Of a DNA stretch of 45,577 nt, positions 1 through 7,963 are shown piece after piece. The stretch's first letter is position 1; the number at the start of each line of letters is the position of its first letter. A model generated the notes under the pieces. It did no database searches and was not told where the DNA came from. It saw only the letters and a program-made list of their open reading frames with translations. Origin of the DNA: Rhizobium sp. Q54 (GTDB taxonomy: Bacteria; Pseudomonadota; Alphaproteobacteria; Rhizobiales; Aestuariivirgaceae); the NCBI GenBank assembly GCA_945889445.1, contig CAMDBX010000026.1:1-45577 (forward strand). Reading direction: 5' to 3'. A program made the translations under genes and the position numbers.

Positions 1-71
1 ATGCAAAGATGACGGGGACCACGCTTGACCACGGTCTCTAGGGACCAGCCCGGTAAATCGGTCTCCCGTCA

Positions 72-104
72 ACACCGGAGGTGCGGTCAAGGCGCCTCCG
101 GTGT
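72..104. terminator. stem-loop, possible terminator at window edge
   Basis: A perfect 10-bp inverted repeat (ACACCGGAGG at 72-81, CCTCCGGTGT at 95-104) can extend inward to 13 pairs around a 7-nt loop. On plus it is followed by a weak GTTTAT run; on minus there is no U-tract. It lies about 95 bp downstream of the stop of the minus-strand dehydrogenase, so it could end the iol operon or an unseen upstream plus-strand gene. The rest of 1-197 shows no coding sequence I can support. Confidence 0.4.
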
Positions 105-197
105 CCCGTTTATAGCCCAATTCTTCGAGACAAGCCCGGCGATGATGAACGTCTGATGATGAGCGATGGTGACGTGCTGTAAGGTTGCGCTTCCGCC

Positions 198-1334
198 TCA
201 ATCGATGCTGACCCAGCCCCGCGCCTTTGACGAGGCGATGGCCGCGTCGACCACCTTCTGGATCTCATAGGCCTCGCGGAAGTCCGGCGTCGACCGCTCG
301 CCCCGGCCGATGGCGCGCAGGAACTCGCCCATCTCGATGGTCTTCAGGTCATTGAAGCCAAGCTGGTGGCCGCCGGCGATGCAGAACTCACCATAGGGCG
401 GGTGCTGCGGGCCGGACTCGATCTTCATGTAGCCATTGGTTTTCGCATCGCCCCCGGCGCGGTAGAACAGCAATTCGTTCAGCCGCTCCTGGGTGAAGAC
501 CAGCGAGCCCTTGGCGCCGCTGATCTCGAAGCCCAGCTGCATCTTGCGCCCGGTGGCGATCCAGTTCGCTTCGATGGTGCCGCCGCAGCCGCGCCCGAAG
601 TTGACGAGGATGCGCGCCACGTCGTCGACGAGGACATCCTTTCGTTCGGTCGCGCCGCGCGACACCGGCCGTGACGTGACCACGGTGCGCACGTCGGCGC
701 TCACCTCGGCAATGGGCCCCAGCATGAAGCGCGCCATGCCGATGATGTGTGAGCCCAGGTCAGCAATCACGCCGGGTCCGCCAACGGGGTCGATGCGCCA
801 GCTGTAAGGGCTTTCCGGGTCATGCATGTAGTCCTCGGCATGGATGCCGCGGAAGCCGGTGATCTCGCCCAGTTCGCCCGCGGCGATCATGTCGCGCGCC
901 TGCTTTAACAGCGGGTTCTTGATGTAGTTGAAGCCAACTTGGGTGGCCACGCCGGCCTTCTCGGCCGCCTCCACCATGACAAGCGAATCCACCAGCGATG
1001 GCGACAGCGGCTTCTCGCAATGCACGTGCTTGCCAGCGGCAATGGCGGCCAGCGCCATCTCCTTGTGCAGCGTATTGGGCGTGGTGATCGACACGACGTC
1101 GATGCGTGGATCATTTACCAGCGTCCGCCAGTCGGCAGAAGACCGCGCGAAACCATATTGGTGCGCGGCCTTGGATGCCAAGGCCTCATTGACGTCGGCG
1201 ATCATCTCCAGCCGCGGCACCGGAATGTCCGGGAAGGCGGCAAGGGCTGCACGATAGGCAAAGGCATGCGCCTTGCCCATGAAGCCCGTGCCGATGATGC
1301 CGATGCCCAATTCCTTCGCGGCAAGCCCCTTCAT
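198..1334 (-). CDS. Gfo/Idh/MocA-family NAD(P)-dependent oxidoreductase, inositol/inosose dehydrogenase-like
   Basis: 378 aa, a normal length for the family. The Rossmann glycine motif GTGFMG is at about residues 15-20, the family EKP motif with catalytic Lys at 107-109, and the active-site Asp-Leu-Gly-Ser-His at about 192-196. Members oxidise sugars or cyclitols with NAD(P). It is the last gene of a minus-strand operon with iolD and iolE, and its ATG overlaps the iolE stop by one base (TGATG), so translation is probably coupled. The context suggests oxidation of myo-inositol or an inosose isomer, but the sequence alone cannot separate an IolG role from a related sugar dehydrogenase, so no symbol is given. 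Confidence 0.88.
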   Translation of the reverse strand: MKGLAAKELGIGIIGTGFMGKAHAFAYRAALAAFPDIPVPRLEMIADVNEALASKAAHQYGFARSSADWRTLVNDPRIDVVSITTPNTLHKEMALAAIAAGKHVHCEKPLSPSLVDSLVMVEAAEKAGVATQVGFNYIKNPLLKQARDMIAAGELGEITGFRGIHAEDYMHDPESPYSWRIDPVGGPGVIADLGSHIIGMARFMLGPIAEVSADVRTVVTSRPVSRGATERKDVLVDDVARILVNFGRGCGGTIEANWIATGRKMQLGFEISGAKGSLVFTQERLNELLFYRAGGDAKTNGYMKIESGPQHPPYGEFCIAGGHQLGFNDLKTIEMGEFLRAIGRGERSTPDFREAYEIQKVVDAAIASSKARGWVSID

Positions 1335-2227
1335 CAGGCCACCACCTCATAGCCCGCTGCCGTCATCACCCGCATCAACTCCTTGTGGCCCACTTGCGCC
1401 ATCTTCAACGGCGGCGCCTTCTTCGGGTCCTGCTCGGCCTCGACCACGAACCAGCCTTCATAGCCATGACCCGCCAGCTTCTTCACGATCGCCGCGAAGT
1501 CGAGCGAGCCGTCGCCCGGAACGGTGAAGGCTCCCTTGATCACCGCATCGAGGAAGCTTTCCTTGCTGCGGTCGAGCGTGTTGATCACCTCCATGCGCAC
1601 GTCCTTGGTGTGCACGTGGCGAATGCGCTTGTGATGCTTGTCGATGCAGCGCAGAACGTCACCGCCCGCGAAGGCCATGTGGCCCGCGTCGAACAGCAGC
1701 GAGATCGTCGAGTTCGCCATGAAGGCGTCAAGCTCCGGTTCGGTTTCAACCACCGCCGCCATGTGGTGGTGATAGACCAGCGGCATGCCCTGCGCCTCCA
1801 CCCATGTGGCGAATTCCGACATCTTCGCCCCGTAGTCCTTCATCTCGGCGTCGGAGAGCCTGGGCTTGGTGGCGAGCGGCTTCGACTGGTCGCCCTGGAT
1901 CGAACGGCCCACCTCGCCATAGACGATGCACGGCGCGTTGACCGCCTTGAACAGGTCGATCATCGGCTGGATGCGCTGCTTGTTGGCCTCAATGGACTCG
2001 TTGACGATGGTTCCGGAGTACCAGCCGCCGCACAGGGTAACGTCGGCGTTTTTCAGGATCGGCAGCATCTCGGCTGCGGTTTCCGGAAAGCGACGGCCCT
2101 TCTCCATGCCTGTGAAACCAGCTGAACGCGACTGGCGCAGGCATTCTTCCAGTGACACGTCATCCGAGAGTTGCGGAAGGTCATCGTTCCACCAGGCGAT
2201 GGGCGACATGCCCAGCTTTGCTTTCAT
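1334..2227 (-). CDS. iolE: IolE-like inosose dehydratase (TIM barrel)
   Basis: A xylose-isomerase-like TIM-barrel protein of 297 aa from the ATG at 2227, close to the usual IolE length. The N-terminus reads MKAKLGMSPIAWWNDDLP, typical of IolE. An in-frame GTG at 2236 would add three residues, but it sits one base from the GGAG ribosome site (2241-2238), whereas the ATG is 10 nt from it, so the ATG is preferred. Metal-site segments are visible (LLFDAGHMAFAG; HVHTKD). IolE converts 2-keto-myo-inositol to the trihydroxycyclohexanedione that IolD hydrolyses. The gene lies between iolD and the dehydrogenase with almost no gaps, which supports one polycistronic message. Confidence 0.88.
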   Translation of the reverse strand: MKAKLGMSPIAWWNDDLPQLSDDVSLEECLRQSRSAGFTGMEKGRRFPETAAEMLPILKNADVTLCGGWYSGTIVNESIEANKQRIQPMIDLFKAVNAPCIVYGEVGRSIQGDQSKPLATKPRLSDAEMKDYGAKMSEFATWVEAQGMPLVYHHHMAAVVETEPELDAFMANSTISLLFDAGHMAFAGGDVLRCIDKHHKRIRHVHTKDVRMEVINTLDRSKESFLDAVIKGAFTVPGDGSLDFAAIVKKLAGHGYEGWFVVEAEQDPKKAPPLKMAQVGHKELMRVMTAAGYEVVA

Positions 2228-2232
2228 CTCAA

Positions 2233-4077
2233 TCACACTCCAATGCGTTGCTTCTTGCGAATGGTCTCATGGTGGGCGCGCGCCTTGTTCACCTCGGGTC
2301 GGTCAGAAACTTCCGGAACGCCCACGTCCCAGTCGGCGTCGCCCGGCACCCAGGCGAAGGCGTCGGTGACGATCGAGATCACCGTCGTGCGGTCCGTCGT
2401 CTTGGCCCATTTCAATGCAGCCTCAAGGTCGGCGAGGCTCTCGCAATGGCGCGTCAGCGCCCCCATCGATGCGGCATGCTGCGCGAAGTTTACCGCGAAG
2501 GGTTCCTTCACGCGGCTGTCCTTGATCAGGTTGTTGAAGCTCGGCGTGCCCTTGAAGTTCTGCAGCCGGTTGATCACCGCATATCCGCCATTGTCGCACA
2601 CGATGACGATCATCTTGTGGCCGGTCAGCACGGTTGAATAGATGTCGGAGTTCATCATCAGGTAGGAGCCGTCACCCACCATCACGATGGTCTCGCCATC
2701 GCCCTTCTTGGCCATGGCATGGCCCCAGCCGCCGGCGATCTCGTAGCCCATGGCGGAAAAGCCGAATTCAAGGTCATAGGTATTGGGGTTCTTGATCTTC
2801 CAGCCCTTGGCCGTTTCGCCGGGAAGTCCGCCCGCCGCCGTCACCATCGTGTCGTTGGGTGCCGCCCATGTGTTGACGATGCCCACGACCTGCGCATAGG
2901 TCGGCACCGCCGCGTTGGTGGGCTTCTGGTGCGCGTCAAGCAGGTCATTCCAGCCCTTGAAGGCGGTCTTGCCCTTGGTGGTCCAAGCCGCATCGGCCTT
3001 CCAGCTGCCAAGTGCGGTTTCGAGTTCAGCCACCGTCTCCTTTGCGTCGCCCACCACCGCGAGTGCGCGGTGCTTGGTCGCGTCATAGCGCGCGGCGTTG
3101 ATCGACACGAACTGCGCATCCTGCGCGAACACCGTCCATGAGCCCGTGGTGAAGTCCTGCAGCCTCGTTCCGATGGCGATGATGACGTCCGCCGCCCCTG
3201 CCATCTCGTTGGCGGAGGATGAGCCGATCACCCCGATGGGCCCCACATGCGCCGGGTGGTCATGCGTGACGGCACCCTTGCCGGCAATGGTCTCGGCCAT
3301 CGGCACGCCGTGCTTCAGCGCGAAGTCGGCAACCTCCGTCTCGGCACCCGAATAGCGCACGCCACCGCCGGAGATGATGAGGGGCCGCTTGGCGCCCTTG
3401 ATCAACTTCACCGCCTCGGCCACGCGATCGCGATCAGGACGCGGGCGCGGAATGGTGTGAATGGTCGGCGCGAAGAAGGCCTCCGGATAGTCGAAGGCGA
3501 GTTCCTGGGTATCCTGGCACAGGCCGATGAAGGCCGGGCCGCAGTCGCCGGGATCCAGCATGGTGGCGATGGCCTGGGGCAGGGAGGAGATGATCTGCTC
3601 GGGGTGGGTGATGCGGTCCCAGTAGCGCGTCACGGCCTTGAAGGCGTCGTTCACCGAGGTCGTGGGATTGCCGAAGTGCTCCACCTGCTGCAGCACCGGG
3701 TCCGGCCTGCGGTTGGCGAAGATGTCGCCCGCCAGGAACAGCACCGGCAGCCGGTTGGCGTGTGCGCAGCCCGCCGCCGTCACCATGTTCAGCGCGCCGG
3801 GGCCGATGGAGGAGAGTGCGATCATCATCTGCCGCCGCCGCATCGCCTTGGCATAGGCCACTGCCGCCAGCGCCATCGACTGTTCGTTCTGCCCGCGCCA
3901 GGTCGGCAGCTTGTCCTGCACCGCCTCGAGCGCTTCCGAGATGCAGGTCACGTTGCCATGCCCGAAGATGCCGAACAGCCCGGCGAACAGCGGCTCCTTC
4001 TTGCCGTCGATGACGGTGTACTGGTTGCACAGGTAGCGCACGAGCGCCTGGCCCATGGTCAAACGGACGGTCGACAT
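2233..4077 (-). CDS. iolD: 3D-(3,5/4)-trihydroxycyclohexane-1,2-dione hydrolase (IolD), ThDP-dependent
   Basis: 614 aa, in the usual IolD range. The N-terminal ThDP pyrimidine domain carries GIFGHGNV near residues 36-43; the C-terminal domain has the ThDP/Mg signature beginning GDGSYLMMNSDI. IolD opens the cyclohexanedione ring to 5-deoxy-glucuronate in myo-inositol catabolism. It is first in the operon; its ATG is preceded by GGGGAG with an 8-nt spacer. Upstream lies a good sigma70-like promoter whose -10 is covered by an inverted repeat. Other ThDP enzymes (acetolactate synthase family) are relatives, but the neighbouring iolE makes IolD the best call. Confidence 0.92.
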   Translation of the reverse strand: MSTVRLTMGQALVRYLCNQYTVIDGKKEPLFAGLFGIFGHGNVTCISEALEAVQDKLPTWRGQNEQSMALAAVAYAKAMRRRQMMIALSSIGPGALNMVTAAGCAHANRLPVLFLAGDIFANRRPDPVLQQVEHFGNPTTSVNDAFKAVTRYWDRITHPEQIISSLPQAIATMLDPGDCGPAFIGLCQDTQELAFDYPEAFFAPTIHTIPRPRPDRDRVAEAVKLIKGAKRPLIISGGGVRYSGAETEVADFALKHGVPMAETIAGKGAVTHDHPAHVGPIGVIGSSSANEMAGAADVIIAIGTRLQDFTTGSWTVFAQDAQFVSINAARYDATKHRALAVVGDAKETVAELETALGSWKADAAWTTKGKTAFKGWNDLLDAHQKPTNAAVPTYAQVVGIVNTWAAPNDTMVTAAGGLPGETAKGWKIKNPNTYDLEFGFSAMGYEIAGGWGHAMAKKGDGETIVMVGDGSYLMMNSDIYSTVLTGHKMIVIVCDNGGYAVINRLQNFKGTPSFNNLIKDSRVKEPFAVNFAQHAASMGALTRHCESLADLEAALKWAKTTDRTTVISIVTDAFAWVPGDADWDVGVPEVSDRPEVNKARAHHETIRKKQRIGV

Positions 4078-4095
4078 GGCGGAATCTCCCCTTGG

Positions 4096-4130
4096 CGTTC
4101 CATTTTGGAACGTTTCGTCTGTTTATTCAA
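4096..4130 (-). promoter_or_regulatory. iolD promoter with operator-like inverted repeat
   Basis: On minus, a -35 TTGAAT (4130-4125) and -10 CAAAAT (4107-4102) are 17 bp apart. The -10 lies inside a perfect 7-3-7 inverted repeat, CGTTCCATTTTGGAACG (4096-4112). A repressor bound there would block RNA polymerase, as expected for an inducible catabolic operon. A second, imperfect palindrome of 17 bp (4137-4153, centred on AAGCTT) lies just upstream and may be an auxiliary site. No regulator gene is in the window. Spacing and symmetry are observed; the repressor is inferred. Confidence 0.55.
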
Positions 4131-4297
4131 GATATAGAATGAAGCTTCCATTCTCGAGCGCGCGGGCTCGCAGACAGTCTAGGCCCACCCCCACGAAATC
4201 GGCAACGGCCGGCATGCGGGCCGCAACGTTTTTCGCATCGGCGGCATGCGTTTGGGCATACATCCCACGGCACCGTCCAAGCTCCACCAGAGGAGCC

Positions 4298-4320
4298 GTC
4301 ATCCCGGCGAAAGCCGGGAG
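4298..4320. repeat. dispersed palindromic repeat unit (family with CCCGGCGAAAGCCGGG core)
   Basis: The core CCCGGCGAAAGCCGGG is a 6-bp stem with a GAAA loop. The flank continues GTGGATCCAGCTTTC with a decayed second half ending near 4358 (GATGACGGGA). The same core recurs in pairs at 22645-22677/22798-22830 and 25348-25378/25400-25430. Confidence 0.7.
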
Positions 4321-4519
4321 GTGGATCCAGCTTTCCAGCCAGAAAGCAAGATGACGGGATTGCGGCAGCAACGCGCAGGGCAGCATCCCTTTTGCATCGG
4401 CGGCATGCCCTTTGGCAACATCAGGGGCACTTCGGTATCTGCTCCCGTCGTCATGTAGCGGCACCACCTCCGCATCCTCCGGAGATGACAAGGGGTCGAA
4501 TTCTGCGATCTGCCGCAAG

Positions 4520-4555
4520 TTGAACATATTCCTGTTGCGCAACAATGTTTCGCAT
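4520..4555. repeat. 36-bp element, copy A, with palindrome TGTTGCGCAACA
   Basis: Matches the reverse complement of 6664-6699 at 32 of 36 positions. The centre (4533-4544) is a perfect 12-bp palindrome. Copies A and B flank the aldolase/dehydrogenase pair in inverted orientation. It could be a regulator binding site upstream of the aldolase or a small mobile repeat. Confidence 0.65.
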
Positions 4556-4592
4556 TGCCGGAGAGGTTTGCGAACCGCATCCCACAGCAACA

Positions 4593-4658
4593 TGCTCTGG
4601 ATGCTCTGCGTGGCGATCACCGCGTGCTACGGCAGCAACGCTTTTTGCATCCAGAGCA
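4593..4658 (+). promoter_or_regulatory. possible structured leader of the aldolase operon
   Basis: Arms TGCTCTGGATGC (4593-4604) and GCATCCAGAGCA (4647-4658) are perfect complements 42 nt apart. Inside the loop, GCGTGCT and AGCAACGC pair with one bulge and are followed by TTTTT (4623-4646), like an intrinsic terminator. The two structures share bases near 4642-4647, so they could compete as in an attenuator. No leader peptide or known riboswitch was recognised. Confidence 0.3.
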
Positions 4659-4770
4659 ACGGTGTCTGCATGCGCCCGCAACCCATTCGCAACACCACCG
4701 GGCTTGACGGCGGGCTGCCGCTGGCCAATCAAAGGTGTGGACGACCGGTCGCAAGGGAGGGAACGACGCC

Positions 4771-5589
4771 ATGACCCAGAACAACATCCGCCGCCTGTGG
4801 GCTTCCGGAAAGCCGGTGCTCAACGGCTGGCTGTCGATCGGCAATGCCTTCACCGCCGAGATCCTCTCGCAGCAGGGCTATGACTCGCTGACCGTCGACC
4901 AGCAGCACGGCTTCCTCGGCTATGACGCGCTGGCCCCCATGCTGCAGGCGATGAAGGCCGCTCCTGTGACGCCCATGGTGCGCGTGCCGTGGCTGTCGGC
5001 GGGTGACATCATGAAGGCGCTGGACGGTGGCGCCATGGGCATCATCTGCCCGATGGTGAATACGGCCGAGGAGGCCGCATTTCTCGTCTCCTGCATGCGC
5101 TATCCGCCTCATGGCCAGCGCAGCATGGGGCCGACGCGCGCCGTCTTCGCGCACGGGGCAGACTACGGCAAATGGGCCGACGAACAGGTGGTGGCGCTTG
5201 CCATGATCGAGACGGCGGACGGCATGAAGAACCTGAAGGACATCGTGAGGACGCCCGGCCTCGACGGCGTCTACATCGGCCCTGCCGACCTGACGCTGGG
5301 CCTCACCGGGCGCAAGTATCCCACCGGCTTCGACCGCGAGGAGCCGGAGATGATCGAGGCCATCAAGGAGATTCTGGCGCGCGCCCATGAGGCGGGCATC
5401 AAGGCCTGCCTCCACTGCGGCAGCTCGGCCTATGCGGCCCGCGCCATCGGCTGGGGCTTCGACATGGTGACGCTGCTGAACGACGTGCGCCTGCTGGCCA
5501 GTTCCGCCAAGGCCAGCGTCGAGCAGGCGCGCAAGCTGATCGGCGAGCAGGTGGCTGACGCGCCTGCGCCAAGGAATGCGGGTTACTGA
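4771..5589 (+). CDS. HpcH/HpaI-family class II aldolase (2-keto-3-deoxy acid aldolase type)
   Basis: 272 aa from the ATG at 4771, which has GGGAGGG nine bases upstream; an in-frame GTG at 4735 lacks a comparable site. Family features: the VDQQHG segment (active-site His), the metal-binding Glu of MIETADGMKN, and YIGPADLTLGL near residue 170. Such enzymes reversibly cleave 2-keto-3-deoxy (or 2-keto-4-hydroxy) acids to pyruvate and an aldehyde, using a divalent metal. It is coupled to the next gene, a hydroxyacid dehydrogenase that starts just after its stop. The substrate is not evident; proximity to the iol operon suggests a sugar-acid or cyclitol-derived compound. Confidence 0.88.
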   Translation: MTQNNIRRLWASGKPVLNGWLSIGNAFTAEILSQQGYDSLTVDQQHGFLGYDALAPMLQAMKAAPVTPMVRVPWLSAGDIMKALDGGAMGIICPMVNTAEEAAFLVSCMRYPPHGQRSMGPTRAVFAHGADYGKWADEQVVALAMIETADGMKNLKDIVRTPGLDGVYIGPADLTLGLTGRKYPTGFDREEPEMIEAIKEILARAHEAGIKACLHCGSSAYAARAIGWGFDMVTLLNDVRLLASSAKASVEQARKLIGEQVADAPAPRNAGY

Positions 5590-5590
5590 G

Positions 5591-6562
5591 ATGGCGCACA
5601 TTCTGGTCGCGGGAAAGCTTCACCCGGCAGGCATCGAGCGCCTGAAAGCCGCGCAGGGCATGACCTTCACGCTGGTGGACGAGATCTCGCTCGAGTCCTA
5701 CCTGCCGCATGTGGCCGAGGCCGACGCGATCGTGCTGCGGACGCAGCCGATGACGGCGGAGGTGGTTGCCGCTGCGCCCCGCCTCAGCATCGTGTCGCGC
5801 CATGGCGTGGGCTATGACGCGGTGGACGTGAAGGCGCTGAGTGCGCGGCATATTCCGCTCGCCATCGTCGGCGACGTGAACTCGCGTGCGGTGGCCGAGC
5901 ACACGCTGATGCTGATGCTGGCGGTGGCCCGCAAGGCGGCCCAGCACGACGCCGCGATCCACCGGGGCGAATGGAACGTGCGCAACCGCTTCGAGACGGT
6001 GGAGCTTGACGGCAAGAGCCTGCTGCTCGTCGGCTTCGGCCGCATCGGGCGGCGCGTGGCGGAGCTTGCCCGCGCCTTCGGCATGACGGTTGCCGCCTAT
6101 GACCCCTTCGTGAAGCCCGATGCCATGGCCAAGCACGGCGTCCGCCCCACTGCCGACTTGGTGAAGGCACTGGCGGACGCGGACTATGTGTCGCTCCACA
6201 TGCCCGGCTCCACCGCAGGCGCGGTGATCTTCGAGGAGGAGATCAACGCCATGAAGCCCGGCGCCATCCTCATCAACGCCGCGCGCGGTGGCCTTGTCGA
6301 CGAGGTGCTGCTCGACCGCGCGTTGCGCGAGGGCCGCCTTGGCGGCGCCGGCCTCGACGTGCTGGCGGCTGAACCCCCAGCCCCGGACCACCCGCTGCTC
6401 AGCAACGACCGCGTGCTGCTCAGCCCCCACGCGGCCGGCCTCACGGCCGAGTGCGCGGCGCGCATGGCGGTGGCCTCGGTCCAGAACGTGCTGGACCATT
6501 TTGCCGGCCGGCTGGACCCCGCGCTGGTGGTCAACGCCGCCGAGATCGGCTACCGCCGGTGA
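5591..6562 (+). CDS. D-2-hydroxyacid dehydrogenase (phosphoglycerate dehydrogenase-like)
   Basis: 323 aa from ATG 5591, one base after the aldolase stop (TGAGATG). An ATG at 5576 is in frame but overlaps the aldolase, and AAGGA abuts it without spacing. The NAD-binding motif GFGRIG is near residues 149-154. The catalytic trio is present: Arg in NAARGGLVDE, a Glu in AAEPPAPDHP, and His in SPHAAGLT. Family members reduce 2-keto acids to D-2-hydroxyacids. Together with the aldolase it could convert a 2-keto acid or process one cleavage product. It resembles SerA-like enzymes but lacks the C-terminal ACT domain, so serine synthesis is unlikely. Confidence 0.88.
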   Translation: MAHILVAGKLHPAGIERLKAAQGMTFTLVDEISLESYLPHVAEADAIVLRTQPMTAEVVAAAPRLSIVSRHGVGYDAVDVKALSARHIPLAIVGDVNSRAVAEHTLMLMLAVARKAAQHDAAIHRGEWNVRNRFETVELDGKSLLLVGFGRIGRRVAELARAFGMTVAAYDPFVKPDAMAKHGVRPTADLVKALADADYVSLHMPGSTAGAVIFEEEINAMKPGAILINAARGGLVDEVLLDRALREGRLGGAGLDVLAAEPPAPDHPLLSNDRVLLSPHAAGLTAECAARMAVASVQNVLDHFAGRLDPALVVNAAEIGYRR

Positions 6563-6663
6563 TGCTTTGGCTTTGCTGGATGATGCAACAGCATGCGGTT
6601 TCCGGTGCAAAACGGTTGCCGCCGTTGACATGCTGTCCGGCAAGATCGTGCATCCGATTTCGG

Positions 6664-6699
6664 ATGCGCAAGATTGTTGCGCAACAGGATTATGTTCAT
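6664..6699. repeat. 36-bp element, copy B, with palindrome TGTTGCGCAACA
   Basis: Inverted partner of 4520-4555 (32 of 36 matches). It sits in a 230-bp gap between two convergent genes, where a promoter operator would not be expected, so a repeat-element origin is as plausible as a regulatory one. The central palindrome is 6675-6686. Confidence 0.65.
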
Positions 6700-6792
6700 C
6701 CTGTGTCGGCAACACCAAGGGCCAGGATTACATTCGGAACGTCTGTTCTGGAATCGGCACAGGCGTTTCAATCACCGCAAGCCAGCTGACCG

Positions 6793-7800
6793 TCAGGCAG
6801 GATCGCGGACCAACGGGGTGGTGGAGCAGTGGAGGCCGCCGCCGTTGAGTTGCATGGCGCCATAGGGCAGCACGGTCCAGCGGATGCCGTGGGCGGCAAG
6901 CCGGTCGAGTGTCTGGTTGGTGGCACCCTCGGGCATGATCAATTCGCCTGGCGCCACCGCAAGGGAATTGACGATCCACTTGTTATCAGCGGGGGTGATC
7001 TCGACGGTGCGCACCTTCAGCTCCTTCAGCTTCTCGAGGAAGGAGAAGGGCAGGCCGAAGGGGTCAACCAGCGCCAGGTCATGGTCGATCATCAGGAAGG
7101 AGCCGTCGATGTGGATGTCGTAGCCGACGAGATCGATGGCGAGCAGATCGACCCCCTGGCGCTTGAGAACTTCCGCCACCTGTTCCGCACCCTCGTGGTT
7201 GACGCGGATGCCGCAGCCGATCACCGCGGTCTTCGGATTGATCCAGGCGAAGCTGCCGCCTTCCATCAGCGCTGAACCCGACAGGGTGCGGAGGATGGGA
7301 ATGCCGAGCCTGGCCAGGGTGCGGGTGATGGCCAGTTCCTCGCCGCGGCGGATGCGCGTGCCCATGCGACAGACGATGGCGCCGCCCTTGACCATGATGA
7401 CCGGATCACGTGTGTAGCAGGACTTGAGTCGCCCGCCATCCACTCCGTCGACGAAGTGGACCTCCACGCCGCGGGCTTGCAGTGCGGCCACGAAGGCATC
7501 GTGCTGGGCCTGCATTTGGGCAAGGGGCGGCACGCTGTCGCTCTGGAAATACCAGCCCGCTGCGAGATCGCCAAAGGAGCCGATGCTCTCGATCCGCTTG
7601 GTGGGATCGACGACATTCATTTCAGGGCCGGGGCGATGCATGAGGATGGAGCGGATCTTGCCCACGTCATTGTCGACCCCCCAGGCGCGACCCCAGTGGC
7701 GGACGAGTTCACTCTCATCCTCGAAGGGTGGATCGCCGGGCGTGGCGAACATGCGAACGGTCTCGTTGTAGATCCATCCGGGCGGTGCACTGTCGGCCAT
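6793..7800 (-). CDS. arginine deiminase/dimethylarginine dimethylaminohydrolase-family protein
   Basis: 335 aa from ATG 7800, which has GGAG with a 7-nt spacer; an upstream in-frame extension would run into the divergent gene. Guanidine-modifying (amidinotransferase-fold) hallmarks are visible: an acidic EGGSF loop, the His-containing HIDGSFLMIDHD, and the C-terminal nucleophile in LHCSTTPLVRDP (Cys about residue 325). Such enzymes hydrolyse arginine, methylated arginines or related guanidino compounds to citrulline-type products plus an amine. No arc operon partners are adjacent, so the substrate is open. It is divergent from the flavoprotein gene at 7964. Confidence 0.82.
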   Translation of the reverse strand: MADSAPPGWIYNETVRMFATPGDPPFEDESELVRHWGRAWGVDNDVGKIRSILMHRPGPEMNVVDPTKRIESIGSFGDLAAGWYFQSDSVPPLAQMQAQHDAFVAALQARGVEVHFVDGVDGGRLKSCYTRDPVIMVKGGAIVCRMGTRIRRGEELAITRTLARLGIPILRTLSGSALMEGGSFAWINPKTAVIGCGIRVNHEGAEQVAEVLKRQGVDLLAIDLVGYDIHIDGSFLMIDHDLALVDPFGLPFSFLEKLKELKVRTVEITPADNKWIVNSLAVAPGELIMPEGATNQTLDRLAAHGIRWTVLPYGAMQLNGGGLHCSTTPLVRDPA

Positions 7801-7963
7801 GGCCTTACTCCGTCGCTTCGCCGCTGCGGCCAAAACGGCCACCGGCCGGCAGATCATAGGCAAACACATGGATTGTGCAATCTGCGGGGAGCAACGGTGC
7901 GGGCTGGAATTGGCGGGCAGGGTGGGGTAACCACCTCGCCCAAGATCGTGGAAAGGAAAGCGG

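Larger units (their letters stand above)
4078..4770. other. 693-bp divergent intergenic region between iolD and the aldolase gene
   Basis: No open frame here looks coding. From left to right it holds the iolD promoter/operator (4096-4130), an imperfect palindrome at 4137-4153, one dispersed palindromic repeat unit (4298-4320 with remnants to about 4360), a 36-bp element with a 12-bp perfect palindrome (4520-4555), and a 12-bp inverted repeat enclosing a terminator-like hairpin (4593-4658) just before the aldolase gene. The length and density of signals suggest substrate-responsive control of both divergent units, plus repeat invasion. Confidence 0.6.

Noticed and set aside
4533-4544. TGTTGCGCAACA as a certain regulator operator
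   Set aside because: The identical palindrome at 6675-6686 is not near any promoter, so it is reported only as part of a repeat element with possible regulatory use.
4123-4620. 165-codon minus-strand open frame between iolD and the aldolase
   Set aside because: It runs through the dispersed repeat and both palindromes, has no ribosome site and no family resemblance.
7921-7935. GGTGG-N5-CCACC as an operator for the flavoprotein gene
   Set aside because: Only 5-bp arms in G+C-rich DNA; expected by chance.
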